Positions 1-9,210 of a stretch of DNA of 64,000 bases are shown piece by piece. A program made the position numbers and the translations under genes. Source of the stretch: QQUJ01 sp050287605 (GTDB lineage: Bacteria > Pseudomonadota > Gammaproteobacteria > QQUJ01); the NCBI GenBank assembly GCA_050287605.1, contig JBNKCG010000045.1, forward strand, positions 81,972 through 145,971, given 5' to 3'. How positions within the stretch are numbered: the stretch's first letter is position 1; every line of letters starts with the position of its first letter. The notes below the pieces were generated by a model. It had not been told where the DNA came from, searched no databases, and saw only the letters and a program-made list of their open reading frames with translations.

Positions 1-1
1 G

Positions 2-781
2 GTCAACCGACAGGGGGTGAAGGGTGGCCCGTGTGTGGGCGTGATGGAACCGGGCAGTTATCAGCTGCTGCAGGTGGAGCCGCCCAACGTGCCGGCGGCC
101 GAGGTGCGCGAGGCCGTTCGCTGGCGTATCAAGGATCTGGTGAGCTTCTCGGTGGAAGCGGCCGCGATCGACCTGTTCTATCTGCCCGAGGGCGGTTCGC
201 GCGGGCGCACTGCGTACGTCGTGGCCGCCGAAGGCGAACTCATCGACCGGCGTGTGGCGCTGTTCACCGGTGCCGGCCTCAAGGTGCGCGCCATCGATAT
301 TACCGAGCTCGCGCTGCGCAACCTGGCGTTGGGCATGCCGGAAAACGATACCGGGGTCGCCGTGCTCTGGGTGGGGCGCGATGCCAGCCGCATCGGGCTG
401 TTTCGCCAGTCAAACCTCTATCTCGCGCGCAGCATCAATACCGGATGGTCGCAGTTGGTGGCTCAGGGCGACATGAGCGGCGGATTGTCGCTGGCGCCTG
501 ACGATCGCCTGCTCGACAGCGTGGTGCTGGAGATGCAGCGTTCACTGGACTACTACGAGAGCCATTTCGGGCAGAATCCCATTCACACCCTGCTGGTGCT
601 GCCTACCGTCGAACCGATCCCGTCGCTCATTGGCCACCTGGAGCAGAACATGGCGCTGGAAGTCCGCCTGTTCGATCCCGAGATGGTCGCCGATTGGAAC
701 GAGAGCCCGGATCCCACTGTGTTGGCCCACTGCATTACCGCTCTGGGTGCCGCGCTGCGGGAAGCGGGTGGCGCGTCATGA
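2..781 (+). CDS. mshI: MSHA pilus biogenesis protein MshI (PilM-like), 5' partial
   Basis: This is the C-terminal part of a PilM/MshI-type protein, an actin-like cytoplasmic component of the inner-membrane assembly platform of type IV pili. The frame is open to the window's left edge, so the true start lies outside; a GTG at 17 is internal. Visible features are a region after EVREAVRWRIKDLV typical of PilM-like proteins and an extended alpha/beta fold ending in ALGAALREA. The stop overlaps the ATG of the next gene, and the following genes encode the PilN- and PilO-like partners, which supports the call. Family membership rests mainly on this context and on overall similarity as I recall it, not on a diagnostic catalytic motif. 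Confidence 0.85.
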   Translation, partial: VNRQGVKGGPCVGVMEPGSYQLLQVEPPNVPAAEVREAVRWRIKDLVSFSVEAAAIDLFYLPEGGSRGRTAYVVAAEGELIDRRVALFTGAGLKVRAIDITELALRNLALGMPENDTGVAVLWVGRDASRIGLFRQSNLYLARSINTGWSQLVAQGDMSGGLSLAPDDRLLDSVVLEMQRSLDYYESHFGQNPIHTLLVLPTVEPIPSLIGHLEQNMALEVRLFDPEMVADWNESPDPTVLAHCITALGAALREAGGAS

Positions 782-1392
782 TGCAACAGGTCAACCTCTA
801 CCAGCCCTCGCGGTACGAGGCACCGCGTCTGGCGGCGGTCAATTCGCTGCTCATGGTGACCGCGGCGGCGATCGTTCTGGTGGCGCTCTACTATGGTCTG
901 GGCGCCTGGCAGCTCGACCGCGCGCGCAGCGAGCTGGCGCAGGTCAAGACGCAGCAGGGCGTGCTCACCCAACAGCGCGATGCGTTGATGCAACTGGCGC
1001 AGCGGCGTGCCCCCAGCGTCGTGCTGGAGACCGAGGCGGCCCGTCTGGCGCAGGATCTGACGGCCAAGCGCACGGTGTTGAATCTGCTCACCGGGGACTC
1101 CGCCGGCAACCGCAGCGGTTTTTCCGGGCACCTGGAGGGGCTGGCACGGCGTCCCCTCAGGGGGCTGTGGCTCACCGGTATTGCCATTGCGGATGGCGGC
1201 CGCCACCTGGCGTTAAGCGGCAACGCGTTGAGCCCTGATCTGCTGCCGCGCTACCTGGAGATGCTCGGCGACGAGCCGGCCTTCGCCGGGCAGGAGTTCC
1301 AGACCCTGCAGATGGAGCGCCCCACGCCCGATGCCACCACCATCGAGTTCCAACTGCGCACCGTGCCGGCGGAGGGCAAGTCCCGTGAGTGA
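778..1392 (+). CDS. PilN-like inner-membrane pilus assembly protein (MshI2 position)
   Basis: A 204-residue protein that starts at ATG 778, overlapping the mshI stop. It has a short cytoplasmic N-terminus with a QQVNLYQPSR motif (the conserved NLYQP/NLLP signature by which PilN contacts PilM), one membrane segment at about residues 23-42, then a periplasmic coiled coil (LDRARSELAQVKTQQG) and a small alpha/beta domain. This is the PilN architecture. In MSHA loci the protein bridges cytoplasmic MshI and membrane MshJ. It is translationally coupled at both ends: the next gene's GTG lies inside its last codons. Confidence 0.85.
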   Translation: MMQQVNLYQPSRYEAPRLAAVNSLLMVTAAAIVLVALYYGLGAWQLDRARSELAQVKTQQGVLTQQRDALMQLAQRRAPSVVLETEAARLAQDLTAKRTVLNLLTGDSAGNRSGFSGHLEGLARRPLRGLWLTGIAIADGGRHLALSGNALSPDLLPRYLEMLGDEPAFAGQEFQTLQMERPTPDATTIEFQLRTVPAEGKSRE

Positions 1393-2068
1393 GTGGAGGA
1401 TACGGCTCAACACCTGGTTGGCGGCGCGCTCCGCGCGCGAACGGTGGCTGCTCTACGGCGTTTGCGTGGTGGTGATCGTGGCCCTGGGAGACCGGCTATT
1501 CACCGCCCCACTGCAAAGCCGCATTACGGCCGTGAAGGCCGAGACGAAGACCCAGGGCGAGCAGCTGATCGCTCTGCAGGATGAAATCGCCAAACTCAAC
1601 CTCAAACTGAGCGAAAACCCCGATCGGGTGCTGCGCGAGCGCATCGCCCGCCTGCGTACCGAGCATGCCACCCTGGACGAGCAGTTGCGCCAGCTCACCG
1701 TGGGGCTGATTCAGCCCGCGGAGATGACCAAGGTGCTGCGCGAGATGCTGGCCGACGAAAAAGGTCTGCGCCTGGTGCGCCTGGCCAACGGCCAAGCCGA
1801 GCCCGTGCTGTTGGATGCCGCCCACACCACGGGTGGGGAGCGCGCCGTAGCTGCGACAAAACAGGATTCGCATCTCTTTCGCCATACCCTGGTTATGGAG
1901 GTGGAGGGCGGCTATCTGGATGCCGTGCGTTACCTGAAGCGGCTGGAGGCGCTGCCGTGGACTTTCTACTGGGAGGGCGTGGAGCTGAACGTGGAAAAAT
2001 ACCCGACGTCGCGCGTCATCATCCGGCTTTCGACGCTGGGTTTGCGCCAAGGGTGGGTCGGTGTTTAG
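1385..2068 (+). CDS. mshJ: MSHA biogenesis protein MshJ (PilO-like)
   Basis: A 227-residue bitopic membrane protein. The GTG at 1385 is chosen because it overlaps the previous stop and gives a short positively charged N-terminus before a transmembrane segment (about residues 18-36). A long periplasmic coiled coil follows (residues 45-105, rich in E, K, L and R), then a C-terminal domain containing EGGYLDAVRYLKRLEALPW, a typical PilO-type ferredoxin-like fold signature. PilO-like proteins dimerise with PilN-like ones to form the periplasmic part of the alignment complex linking the motor to the secretin. It sits between the PilN-like gene and mshK. Confidence 0.85.
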   Translation: MSEWRIRLNTWLAARSARERWLLYGVCVVVIVALGDRLFTAPLQSRITAVKAETKTQGEQLIALQDEIAKLNLKLSENPDRVLRERIARLRTEHATLDEQLRQLTVGLIQPAEMTKVLREMLADEKGLRLVRLANGQAEPVLLDAAHTTGGERAVAATKQDSHLFRHTLVMEVEGGYLDAVRYLKRLEALPWTFYWEGVELNVEKYPTSRVIIRLSTLGLRQGWVGV

Positions 2069-2405
2069 CGTGCGTCTCCTGTTGCTCGTGATGCTCGGTG
2101 CAAGCGCAACGTGCGCCGGCGCCGAGACCCTGAGCGATCCCACCCGGCCTTGGGCCTATCAGGCGCCGCCAAGCCGTATGTCGGGCACGCCGCGGGCGCC
2201 GTTGCTGACCTCGGTCATGATCGCGCCCGACCGCCGGGTGGCGGTGATCGCGGGCCAGGTGGTGCGTGAGGGCGAACGCGTCGGGAACCTGCAGGTGATT
2301 GCCATCGAGCCGGACCGGGTGCGGGTGCGCGGACCACGGGGATACTCAACACTGAAATTGCTGCGGGCGCCGGTCAAGCGCGCCGCGGGGAAGGCGAGCG
2401 AATGA
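2061..2405 (+). CDS. mshK: MSHA biogenesis protein MshK (PilP/GspC-like)
   Basis: A small (114-residue) exported protein starting at GTG 2061, 8 nt inside mshJ. An N-terminal signal sequence (to about residue 21, GASATCAGA) precedes the motif LSDPTRPW seen in MshK and PilP-like proteins. A small HR-type beta domain (SVMIAPDRRVAVIAGQVVREGERVG) follows; in the PilP/GspC families this domain docks onto the N0 domain of the secretin. mshK directly precedes the secretin gene, with which its stop overlaps by 4 nt, which fits that role. Confidence 0.85.
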   Translation: MFSVRLLLLVMLGASATCAGAETLSDPTRPWAYQAPPSRMSGTPRAPLLTSVMIAPDRRVAVIAGQVVREGERVGNLQVIAIEPDRVRVRGPRGYSTLKLLRAPVKRAAGKASE

Positions 2406-4120
2406 AACGAGCTGCTCAGCGTTTGGCTGTGGTGAGTGCAGGAATCATCGTGCTGCTGTCGGGCTGCGCTGCGCCGCCGTCGCGGGGCGGGAGCACGCTG
2501 GAGCAGATCCAGCAGACGGTGGATTCCGCCGCGCAAACACCCGCTGCGGGGAACCCGGTCGAGGAGATACCCCAGGCCGTCAGCGAGGCCCTGCTACCAC
2601 CCATCGCGGTGGAGCTGCCGGGTGCCGCCGGACGTGAGCCGGCGCCGCGCTTCGACGTGCGCGTCCACGAGGTCGAGGCGCGCGCCTTTTTCGTCGGCCT
2701 GGTGGAAGGCACCACCATCAACATGGTGGTGCACCCCGACGTGAGCGGGACGATCTCGCTGGATTTGAAGAACGTTACCATCGACGAGGTGATGGAGACG
2801 GTGCGCGACGTCTACGGCTACGAGTACCAGAAGACGCACACCGGCTATCTGGTGATGCCCATACGCATGCGCTCGCAGATCTTCCAGGTCAACTACATCA
2901 ACGTCAAACGGGCCGGCAAATCGGAAACCCGCATTAGTTCGGGGCAGGTCTCGGAGCGCGTGAGCAGTACAGGCAACGGCACTAACAACGCCAACACCGG
3001 CAGCAACACCACCACCCAGGCGGTACCCAGCAGCCGCATCGAAACCGATTCGGCATCCGATTTCTGGACCGAGCTCAAGGTGGCATTGCAGACCTTGATC
3101 GGCAGCGAAGGCGGGCGCAGCGTCGTCGTGACGCCTCAGGCAGGTCTGGTGGTGGTGCGGGCGATGCCGGCGGAACTGCGCGAGGTGGCGCAGTTTCTGC
3201 GCACCTCGCAGGCGGTGCTGCAACGGCAGGTCATTCTCGAAGCCAAGATCGTGGAGGTATCGCTCAACGATGGCTTCCAATCGGGCATCAACTGGGCGCA
3301 ACTGGGCACGTACAAGGGCGATTCGCTGGTGATCGGCCAAACCGGCGGCGGTACCGTCTTTTCCGACGGTGTCTCCGGTATCGCAGGCAACACCGGCAAT
3401 CTCGACCCCAGCAACTACAGCGGCGTTGGCGCCAACGGGGTGAGCGCTTTTGGCGGTGTCTTTACCATGGCGGCCAACATCGGCAATTTCAGCGCCTTCA
3501 TCGAGTTGCTTAAAGCGCAGGGCGACGTGCAGGTGCTTTCCAGCCCGCGCGTCTCTACGGTCAACAACCAGAAAGCGGTGATCAAGGTGGGTTCGGACGA
3601 GTTCTTCGTCACCTCCATCTCCAGTACCACCACCACTGGCACGACGACGACCACCACCCCTGAGATTGAGCTGACGCCGTTCTTCTCGGGCATCGCCCTG
3701 GACGTGACGCCGCAGATCGCCGAAGGCGGCCAGATCATCCTGCACATCCACCCCACGGTAAGCGAGGTGGTGGATCAGACCAAGAGCATCACCGTCTTCG
3801 GCACCACCCAGACGTTGCCCCTGGCGTTCAGCAGCGTGCGCGAATCGGACAGCATCGTGCGCGCCGCCAGCGGCCAAGTGGTGGTAATCGGCGGGTTGAT
3901 GAAGGATCAGAGCAAGTTCAACCGCGCCGGCACGCCGGGGCTGAGCGACACGCCGGTCGTCGGCGAACTGTTCCAGCACAAGAAGAAGGCTACGACCAAG
4001 ACGGAGCTGGTGATCTTGTTGCGACCGGTGGTGGTAGACGCCAGCGGACGCCAGTTCGGCGACGACCTGCGCGAAACGGCGCAGCGCATCCGCAAGTTGG
4101 GCGGCGACGCGCTGCAGTAG
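2402..4120 (+). CDS. mshL: MSHA outer-membrane secretin MshL
   Basis: A 572-residue secretin that forms the gated outer-membrane pore through which the pilus exits. It begins with a lipoprotein signal peptide whose lipobox is LSGC with Cys22 as the lipidated residue. An N0/STN-like domain (about residues 75-150) precedes the beta-barrel-forming secretin domain (about 270-560), recognised by VILEAKIVEVSLNDGFQ, VQVLSSPRVSTVNNQKA and the C-terminal VVIGGLMKD and TELVILLRPVV motifs. Ser/Thr/Asn-rich stretches at about 185-210 and 405-425 (TTTTGTTTTTTP) are low-complexity insertions. Translation is coupled to mshK by a 4-nt overlap. Confidence 0.95.
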   Translation: MKRAAQRLAVVSAGIIVLLSGCAAPPSRGGSTLEQIQQTVDSAAQTPAAGNPVEEIPQAVSEALLPPIAVELPGAAGREPAPRFDVRVHEVEARAFFVGLVEGTTINMVVHPDVSGTISLDLKNVTIDEVMETVRDVYGYEYQKTHTGYLVMPIRMRSQIFQVNYINVKRAGKSETRISSGQVSERVSSTGNGTNNANTGSNTTTQAVPSSRIETDSASDFWTELKVALQTLIGSEGGRSVVVTPQAGLVVVRAMPAELREVAQFLRTSQAVLQRQVILEAKIVEVSLNDGFQSGINWAQLGTYKGDSLVIGQTGGGTVFSDGVSGIAGNTGNLDPSNYSGVGANGVSAFGGVFTMAANIGNFSAFIELLKAQGDVQVLSSPRVSTVNNQKAVIKVGSDEFFVTSISSTTTTGTTTTTTPEIELTPFFSGIALDVTPQIAEGGQIILHIHPTVSEVVDQTKSITVFGTTQTLPLAFSSVRESDSIVRAASGQVVVIGGLMKDQSKFNRAGTPGLSDTPVVGELFQHKKKATTKTELVILLRPVVVDASGRQFGDDLRETAQRIRKLGGDALQ

Positions 4121-4147
4121 GCGGGGCAGACCAGACACGATAACGCC

Positions 4148-5065
4148 ATGTACCTGGATCATTTCGGATTGAAGGATTTGCCGTTCCGGCTGACGCCGGA
4201 TACCAGCTACTTCTTCAATTCCGGTGGCCATCAGGAAGCGCTCAACGTGTTGTTGCTGGCGCTACGCAGCGGCGAAGGGTTCATCAAAGTGACCGGCGAG
4301 GTGGGTACCGGCAAGACGCTGTTGTGCCGCATGCTGCTCAACTCGCTACCCGAAGATCAGTTCTGCACCGCTTACGTTCCCAATCCGCTGCTGACGCCGG
4401 CGGCGCTGGTGACGGCGCTGGCCGACGAGTTGGGACTCAAGGTGGCGCGCAACCTGGGTTGGTACAGGCTGCTCAAGCAGATCAACGAACGACTGGTGGA
4501 ACTGGCGGGCGCCGGCCGGCACGTGGTGCTGATCCTCGACGAGGCCCAGGCCATTCCGGTGGAGAGCATGGAGGCGTTGCGCCTACTCTCCAATCTCGAA
4601 ACCGAGACCGCGAAATTGCTGCAGGTGGTGATGTTCGGTCAGCCCGAACTGGACGAGGCGCTGCAACGCAAATCGCTGCGCCAGCTGCGCCAGCGCATCG
4701 CCTTCTCCTATCGCCTTCCGACCATGGACCGTGGCGCCATGCAGGCCTACGTCGCCCACCGCTTCTACGTGGCGGGGCACCGTGGGCCGCTGCCGTTGAC
4801 GGACTCGGCCATCCATGCGCTGTTCAAGGCCAGCCGCGGCGTGCCGCGCCTGATCAACATCCTGTGCCACAAAGCGCTGATGGCGGCTTACGGGCAGGGC
4901 GCGCGCGAGGTGACGCAGCGCCACGCCAAGGCGGCCATCCTCGATACCGAAGACGTGGCCGCTGGATGGAGCGGCGGCTGGCCGCGCTGGCCCTGGGCGT
5001 GGTTGGGGCTGGCCACCGTGGCGGCCGTCGCCGTCGGTGCCATGCACTGGGGGACGCTGCTGTGA
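4148..5065 (+). CDS. mshM: MSHA biogenesis ATPase MshM (ExeA/GspA-like)
   Basis: A 305-residue AAA+ ATPase of the ExeA/GspA group. It begins with the family hallmark MYLDHFGLKDLPFRLTPD. Walker A is GEVGTGKT at residues 50-57 and Walker B is LILDEAQ at about 128-134. A transmembrane helix lies at the C-terminus (about 282-301), with only a few residues outside. In type II systems the homologue helps insert or assemble the secretin through peptidoglycan; the same job is inferred for MshM. It follows the secretin gene by 27 nt, and its stop overlaps the GTG of mshN. Confidence 0.92.
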   Translation: MYLDHFGLKDLPFRLTPDTSYFFNSGGHQEALNVLLLALRSGEGFIKVTGEVGTGKTLLCRMLLNSLPEDQFCTAYVPNPLLTPAALVTALADELGLKVARNLGWYRLLKQINERLVELAGAGRHVVLILDEAQAIPVESMEALRLLSNLETETAKLLQVVMFGQPELDEALQRKSLRQLRQRIAFSYRLPTMDRGAMQAYVAHRFYVAGHRGPLPLTDSAIHALFKASRGVPRLINILCHKALMAAYGQGAREVTQRHAKAAILDTEDVAAGWSGGWPRWPWAWLGLATVAAVAVGAMHWGTLL

Positions 5066-6183
5066 GCCTGGTCAACCAGATGCTCAAGGATCTGGAGTCG
5101 CGGCGAGCGCCGGAGATGGGCGGCGAGGCGGTGCTGCGCGATCTGGCAACCAGTACTCCGTCGTCATTCCAGAGCCGCGGTGTTCCCATGCCGCTGCTGG
5201 TGGGTGGGATGATCGCAGCGGCACTGGCTGCCGCGGGGACGTATTGGTACGTACAGCGTGAAGCAGATATACAGCCCGCCGCCGATTCAGTCACCGTTGA
5301 ACGCGTGTTGTCGCGGACGATCACCGCGAACCCGGAGTCTGTCGATCCGCAATCTGCGGCCAATACGGCTAAGCCTGAACCACCGACACGGCCCCCTAAC
5401 AACGCGCCGTCTGCGCCAACAGCACCGCAACGTGCCCCGCTGGCTGCGAGTCCTCTGCCGCCAGTTGCGGCGCCGGTTGTATCACCCCCTGTACAGCCCG
5501 CACCCCACCCGGCACGCACGGCGGGCGCCGCTCCCGCCCGACCCGAGCGCACGGTCCCGCCGGCGCCTGCGGCGGTGATGGAGCGGGTCGCTCGTCCTCA
5601 ATCGCTGCAGGAGAAGGCGCATGCGGCGTATTTGCGCGGCGCCGGGTGGGTCAAGCGCGGCCGTCTGACGGAGGCCGAAACGGCGTTGCGCGAAGCGCTG
5701 GTACTGGATCCCGACGCGGTCGATGCACGCGAAGTACTGGCGGCGGTGCTGTTGCGCGAGCAGCGCAGCCCGGAGGCCGAGCGCGTGCTGCAGGCCGGCC
5801 TGGTACGCAATCCTCGCGCCTACGTGCTGGCGCGCATGCAAGCGCGGATACTCGCCGACCGCAACGAGGCGCCGGCGGCCATCCGCACCCTGGAGACCGC
5901 GTTGCCGGCGCCCGCACTGGACCCGGACTACTACGCACTGTTGGCCGCGCTCTATCAGCGCACGGGTGCCCCGCACAAGGCTGCCGAGGCGTACCGGCGC
6001 GCGTTGGCGGTGGTGCCCGAACGCGGGGTGTGGTGGATGGGGTTGGGCATCTCGCTGGAGCGCGTGACCGAGCCGGCGGCGGCGCTGCAGGCGTATCGCC
6101 GGGCGCGCACGGCGTCGGGAATGTCCGCGCAGTTGTTGAATTTCGTCGAGGGGCGCATCGCCGTCCTCTCGGGTGAATCCTGA
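5062..6183 (+). CDS. mshN: MSHA biogenesis TPR protein MshN
   Basis: A 373-residue bitopic protein starting at GTG 5062 with SLVNQMLKDLESRR, the conserved N-terminus of MshN. A transmembrane segment lies at residues 42-63. A long Pro/Ala-rich linker (about 70-175) would span the periplasm, and the C-terminal half consists of tetratricopeptide repeats (e.g. AETALREALVLDPDAVDAREVLA and PHKAAEAYRRALAVVPERG). TPR proteins of this kind are protein-interaction scaffolds in pilus assembly. An upstream in-frame extension exists but runs through mshM and is not used. Confidence 0.9.
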   Translation: MSLVNQMLKDLESRRAPEMGGEAVLRDLATSTPSSFQSRGVPMPLLVGGMIAAALAAAGTYWYVQREADIQPAADSVTVERVLSRTITANPESVDPQSAANTAKPEPPTRPPNNAPSAPTAPQRAPLAASPLPPVAAPVVSPPVQPAPHPARTAGAAPARPERTVPPAPAAVMERVARPQSLQEKAHAAYLRGAGWVKRGRLTEAETALREALVLDPDAVDAREVLAAVLLREQRSPEAERVLQAGLVRNPRAYVLARMQARILADRNEAPAAIRTLETALPAPALDPDYYALLAALYQRTGAPHKAAEAYRRALAVVPERGVWWMGLGISLERVTEPAAALQAYRRARTASGMSAQLLNFVEGRIAVLSGES

Positions 6184-6198
6184 TCGGGAAAGGCCGGC

Positions 6199-7965
6199 GT
6201 GGCGGTTCGACAGAGAATTCGTATCGGTGACCTGTTGGTCGAGAAGGGCGTGATCACCACCGCCCAATTGGAACAGGCATTGGGCGCGCAGAAGAAACTG
6301 GGGCTCAAGCTCGGGCGCACGCTGATCAGTCTCAACGCCATCACCGAAGAGAAACTGCTCGACTTCCTCTCCCAACAGCTGCAAATCCCCAACATCGACC
6401 TGCGCCGCTATCAATACGATGCCGAAGTCGTGCGGCTGCTGCCCGAGACCTACGCACGACGCTATCGTGCCCTGGCGTTGAGCGAGGACCCTGACGGCAG
6501 CCTGCTGGTGGGTATGTCGGATCCCACCGACATCTTCGCCTACGACGAGATCTGCCGTCTGCTCGACAGGCCGGTGAAACAGGCCATCGTGCGCGAGTCG
6601 GACGTGCTCGCCACCATCGATCAGATCTACCGCCACAGCGACCAGATCAGTTCGCTCGCCGAGCAGCTCGACGAGCAGCTGGGCGAGACCGGCATCGATC
6701 TCGCCCAGTTGGTGCAGTCCGAGGATATTGCCGACGCGCCGGTGGTGAAGCTGTTGCAGACGCTGTTCGAAGATGCCACGCGCGCCAACGCCTCGGACAT
6801 CCACATCGAACCCGACGAGCATGTGCTGCGCCTGCGTATGCGCGTCGACGGCGTGCTGCAGGAACAGGTGATGAAGGAGCGGCGCATCGCCTCCGCCCTG
6901 GTCTCGCGCCTGAAGCTGATGTCGGGCCTGGATATCTCTGAAAAACGCCTGCCGCAGGACGGCCGCTTCAACGTGCGCGTCTCCGGGCGCGGCATCGACG
7001 TGCGTCTCTCCACCATGCCGGTGCAGTACGGAGAGTCGGTGGTGATGCGCCTGCTCGATCAGTCGGCGGGGCTGCTGGACATGGATCGCCTCGGCATGCC
7101 GGCGGAGATGCTGCAGCGCTTCCGCCATCTCATCCACCGCCCCTACGGCATGGTGCTGGTCACCGGCCCCACCGGCAGCGGCAAGAGCACCACGCTTTAC
7201 GCGGCGCTCAACGAGCTCAACAGCGCCGAGAAGAAGATGATCACCGTCGAGGATCCGGTGGAGTACAAACTGCCGCGCATCAACCAGGTGCAGGTCAACT
7301 TCAAGATCAACCTCACCTTCGCCAGCGTGCTGCGCTCGGCGTTGCGCCAGGACCCGGACATCATCATGGTGGGCGAGATGCGTGATCAGGAGACCATGCA
7401 GATTGGTCTGCGCGCTGCCATGACCGGTCACCTGGTGCTCTCCACCCTGCACACCAACGATGCAGTGAGCGCCGCCAGCCGACTCATCGATATGGGCGGC
7501 GAGGGCTTTCTGGTGGCGGCGGCACTGCGCGCCGTGCTGGCCCAGCGTCTGGTGCGTAAGATCTGCGAGACTTGCAAACAGCCGCACGCGCCCGATGCCG
7601 TGCAGCGCGCTTCGTTGGAGTCGTTGTTGGGCGCACCGGCCTCGTCGCAGCAGTTCTGGGAAGGAGCTGGCTGTACGCAGTGCAACAACACCGGCTACTA
7701 CGGGCGCTTAGGCGTTTACGAACTGTTGGAGATGGATGCCGCCATGCTGCAGGCGTTGCGGCGCAACGACAGCGCGGCGTTTACCCAGGCGGCTCAGGCC
7801 AGCCCCAATTTCCGACCACTGTCGTTGGCGGCGCTCGACTACGCGACGCAGGGTGTCACCTCCCTGGAGGAGGTGCTGCGCGTCGCCGGCCAGATCGAAG
7901 AGAACAGCGAGTCGGTTTGGCCGGCGGATCTCGCTTCCGCCACCGCTGACGAGCCGGTGGCGTAA
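6199..7965 (+). CDS. mshE: MSHA extension ATPase MshE, c-di-GMP-responsive
   Basis: A 588-residue GspE/PilB-type hexameric ATPase that powers pilus polymerisation. The N-terminus holds two tandem motifs of the MshEN type: residues 8-31 (RIG..LV..G..T..QL..AL..Q) and 37-60 (KLG..LI....T...L...LSQQ), which in Vibrio MshE bind c-di-GMP. Other features are an N2 domain, Walker A GPTGSGKST near residue 322, the Asp box and Walker B (DPDIIMVGEMRDQET), the His box (TGHLVLSTLHTND), and a tetracysteine zinc site (CETC near 455, CTQC near 491). It starts at GTG 6199, 15 nt after mshN. Confidence 0.96.
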   Translation: MAVRQRIRIGDLLVEKGVITTAQLEQALGAQKKLGLKLGRTLISLNAITEEKLLDFLSQQLQIPNIDLRRYQYDAEVVRLLPETYARRYRALALSEDPDGSLLVGMSDPTDIFAYDEICRLLDRPVKQAIVRESDVLATIDQIYRHSDQISSLAEQLDEQLGETGIDLAQLVQSEDIADAPVVKLLQTLFEDATRANASDIHIEPDEHVLRLRMRVDGVLQEQVMKERRIASALVSRLKLMSGLDISEKRLPQDGRFNVRVSGRGIDVRLSTMPVQYGESVVMRLLDQSAGLLDMDRLGMPAEMLQRFRHLIHRPYGMVLVTGPTGSGKSTTLYAALNELNSAEKKMITVEDPVEYKLPRINQVQVNFKINLTFASVLRSALRQDPDIIMVGEMRDQETMQIGLRAAMTGHLVLSTLHTNDAVSAASRLIDMGGEGFLVAAALRAVLAQRLVRKICETCKQPHAPDAVQRASLESLLGAPASSQQFWEGAGCTQCNNTGYYGRLGVYELLEMDAAMLQALRRNDSAAFTQAAQASPNFRPLSLAALDYATQGVTSLEEVLRVAGQIEENSESVWPADLASATADEPVA

Positions 7966-7974
7966 GGCGCGCGC

Positions 7975-9207
7975 GTGGCCAGATTTCAATACAGCGGCCG
8001 ACGCGGCAGCGGCGAAGCGGTCAGCGGCGTCGTGGAAGCGGTCGACAAGGGGGCGGTTGCGGCGCAGCTCACCGGCAACGGCATCACCCCTATCACCATT
8101 GATGCCTTGCAGGCCCGTGCGTCGGCACCGTCGGTTTCGTTTCTGGAACGTTTCCGCCAGCGTCCGCCGGACATCGACGACCTGATCTTCTTCAGCCGCC
8201 AGATGTATGCCCTGATGAAGGCCGGCGTGCCCATACTGCGGGCCATGGCGGGACTGGCGGAGACCGCCCGCAACCCGCGCATGGCCGAGACGCTGGAGCG
8301 GATTGGCGATGACTTGGAGTCGGGCCACACGCTCTCTTCAAGCTTGGCGCGCCACCCCAAGATATTTTCCAACCTCTACGTCAGCATCGTGCAGGTGGGG
8401 GAAAACACCGGTCAGATGGACGAGGCGTTCATCCAGATGGCGCGTTACCTGGAACAGGAGAAGGACACCCGTAACCGCATCCGCCAGGCCACGCGTTATC
8501 CCAAGATCGTGCTGGGGGCCATCACGATTGCCCTGGTCGTCATCAACATTGTGGTTATACCCGCCTTCGCCAAGGTCTTCTCCGGCTTCAGGATGGAGTT
8601 GCCGTGGGCGACGCGGGCGCTGTTGGGGGTGTCGGAGTTCTTCGTGCAGTATTGGCCGTTCATGCTGATCGGGGTCATCGCCGCCATCTGGTGGTGGCGC
8701 CGTTATACGGCCAGCGACTCCGGGCGCTACTGGTGGGATCGCAACAAGCTGCGGGTGCCGGTGATCGGCGGCATCCTGTTGCGCGCCACTCTGGCGCGTT
8801 TCGCTCGTTCGTTTGCGATTTCCTTTCGTGCCGGGGTGCCGCTGGTGCAGGCGCTGGTCACCGTCGCACGAGCAGTGGACAACAGCTACGTGGGCGAAAA
8901 GATCAACGGCATGCGCAGCGGTATCGAACGCGGCGACTCGCTCACGCGTACCGCTGCCGCATCCGGTCTGTTCACCACGCTGATCCTGCAGATGCTGCAG
9001 GTGGGTGAAGAAACCGGTTCGGTGGACGATATGCTGCTTGAGGCCGCCGAGTTCTACGAGCGCGAAGTGGATTTCGAGCTCAAGTACCTGAGCGATGCCA
9101 TCGAGCCCATTCTGATCGTCGCCATCGGCGTGATGGTGCTGATTCTGGCCTTGGGGGTGTTCCTGCCCATGTGGGACCTCACCAAGGTCGCGCACAGGGG
9201 CGGCTGA
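7975..9207 (+). CDS. mshG: MSHA inner-membrane platform protein MshG (PilC/GspF-like)
   Basis: A 410-residue polytopic platform protein that couples the MshE motor to pilin polymerisation. Two GspF/PilC domains are visible: the first begins DLIFFSRQMYALMKAGVPILRAM, the second LARFARSFAISFRAGVPLVQAL. Each is followed by the conserved VGEETG-type motif (VQVGENTGQMDE; LQVGEETGSVDD). Three transmembrane segments lie at about residues 175-198, 222-242 and 378-400. It starts at GTG 7975, 9 nt after mshE, as expected for a motor/platform pair. Confidence 0.95.
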   Translation: MARFQYSGRRGSGEAVSGVVEAVDKGAVAAQLTGNGITPITIDALQARASAPSVSFLERFRQRPPDIDDLIFFSRQMYALMKAGVPILRAMAGLAETARNPRMAETLERIGDDLESGHTLSSSLARHPKIFSNLYVSIVQVGENTGQMDEAFIQMARYLEQEKDTRNRIRQATRYPKIVLGAITIALVVINIVVIPAFAKVFSGFRMELPWATRALLGVSEFFVQYWPFMLIGVIAAIWWWRRYTASDSGRYWWDRNKLRVPVIGGILLRATLARFARSFAISFRAGVPLVQALVTVARAVDNSYVGEKINGMRSGIERGDSLTRTAAASGLFTTLILQMLQVGEETGSVDDMLLEAAEFYEREVDFELKYLSDAIEPILIVAIGVMVLILALGVFLPMWDLTKVAHRGG

Positions 9208-9210
9208 GGC

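Noticed and set aside
2594..4231. 545-codon minus-strand frame over mshL
   Set aside because: Antisense to a complete secretin gene and of low-complexity composition.
5482..7587. 701-codon open frame on the minus strand over mshN and mshE
   Set aside because: It is the codon-position shadow of the real plus-strand genes in high-GC DNA; the translated sequence is His/Gln/Arg-rich without any domain.
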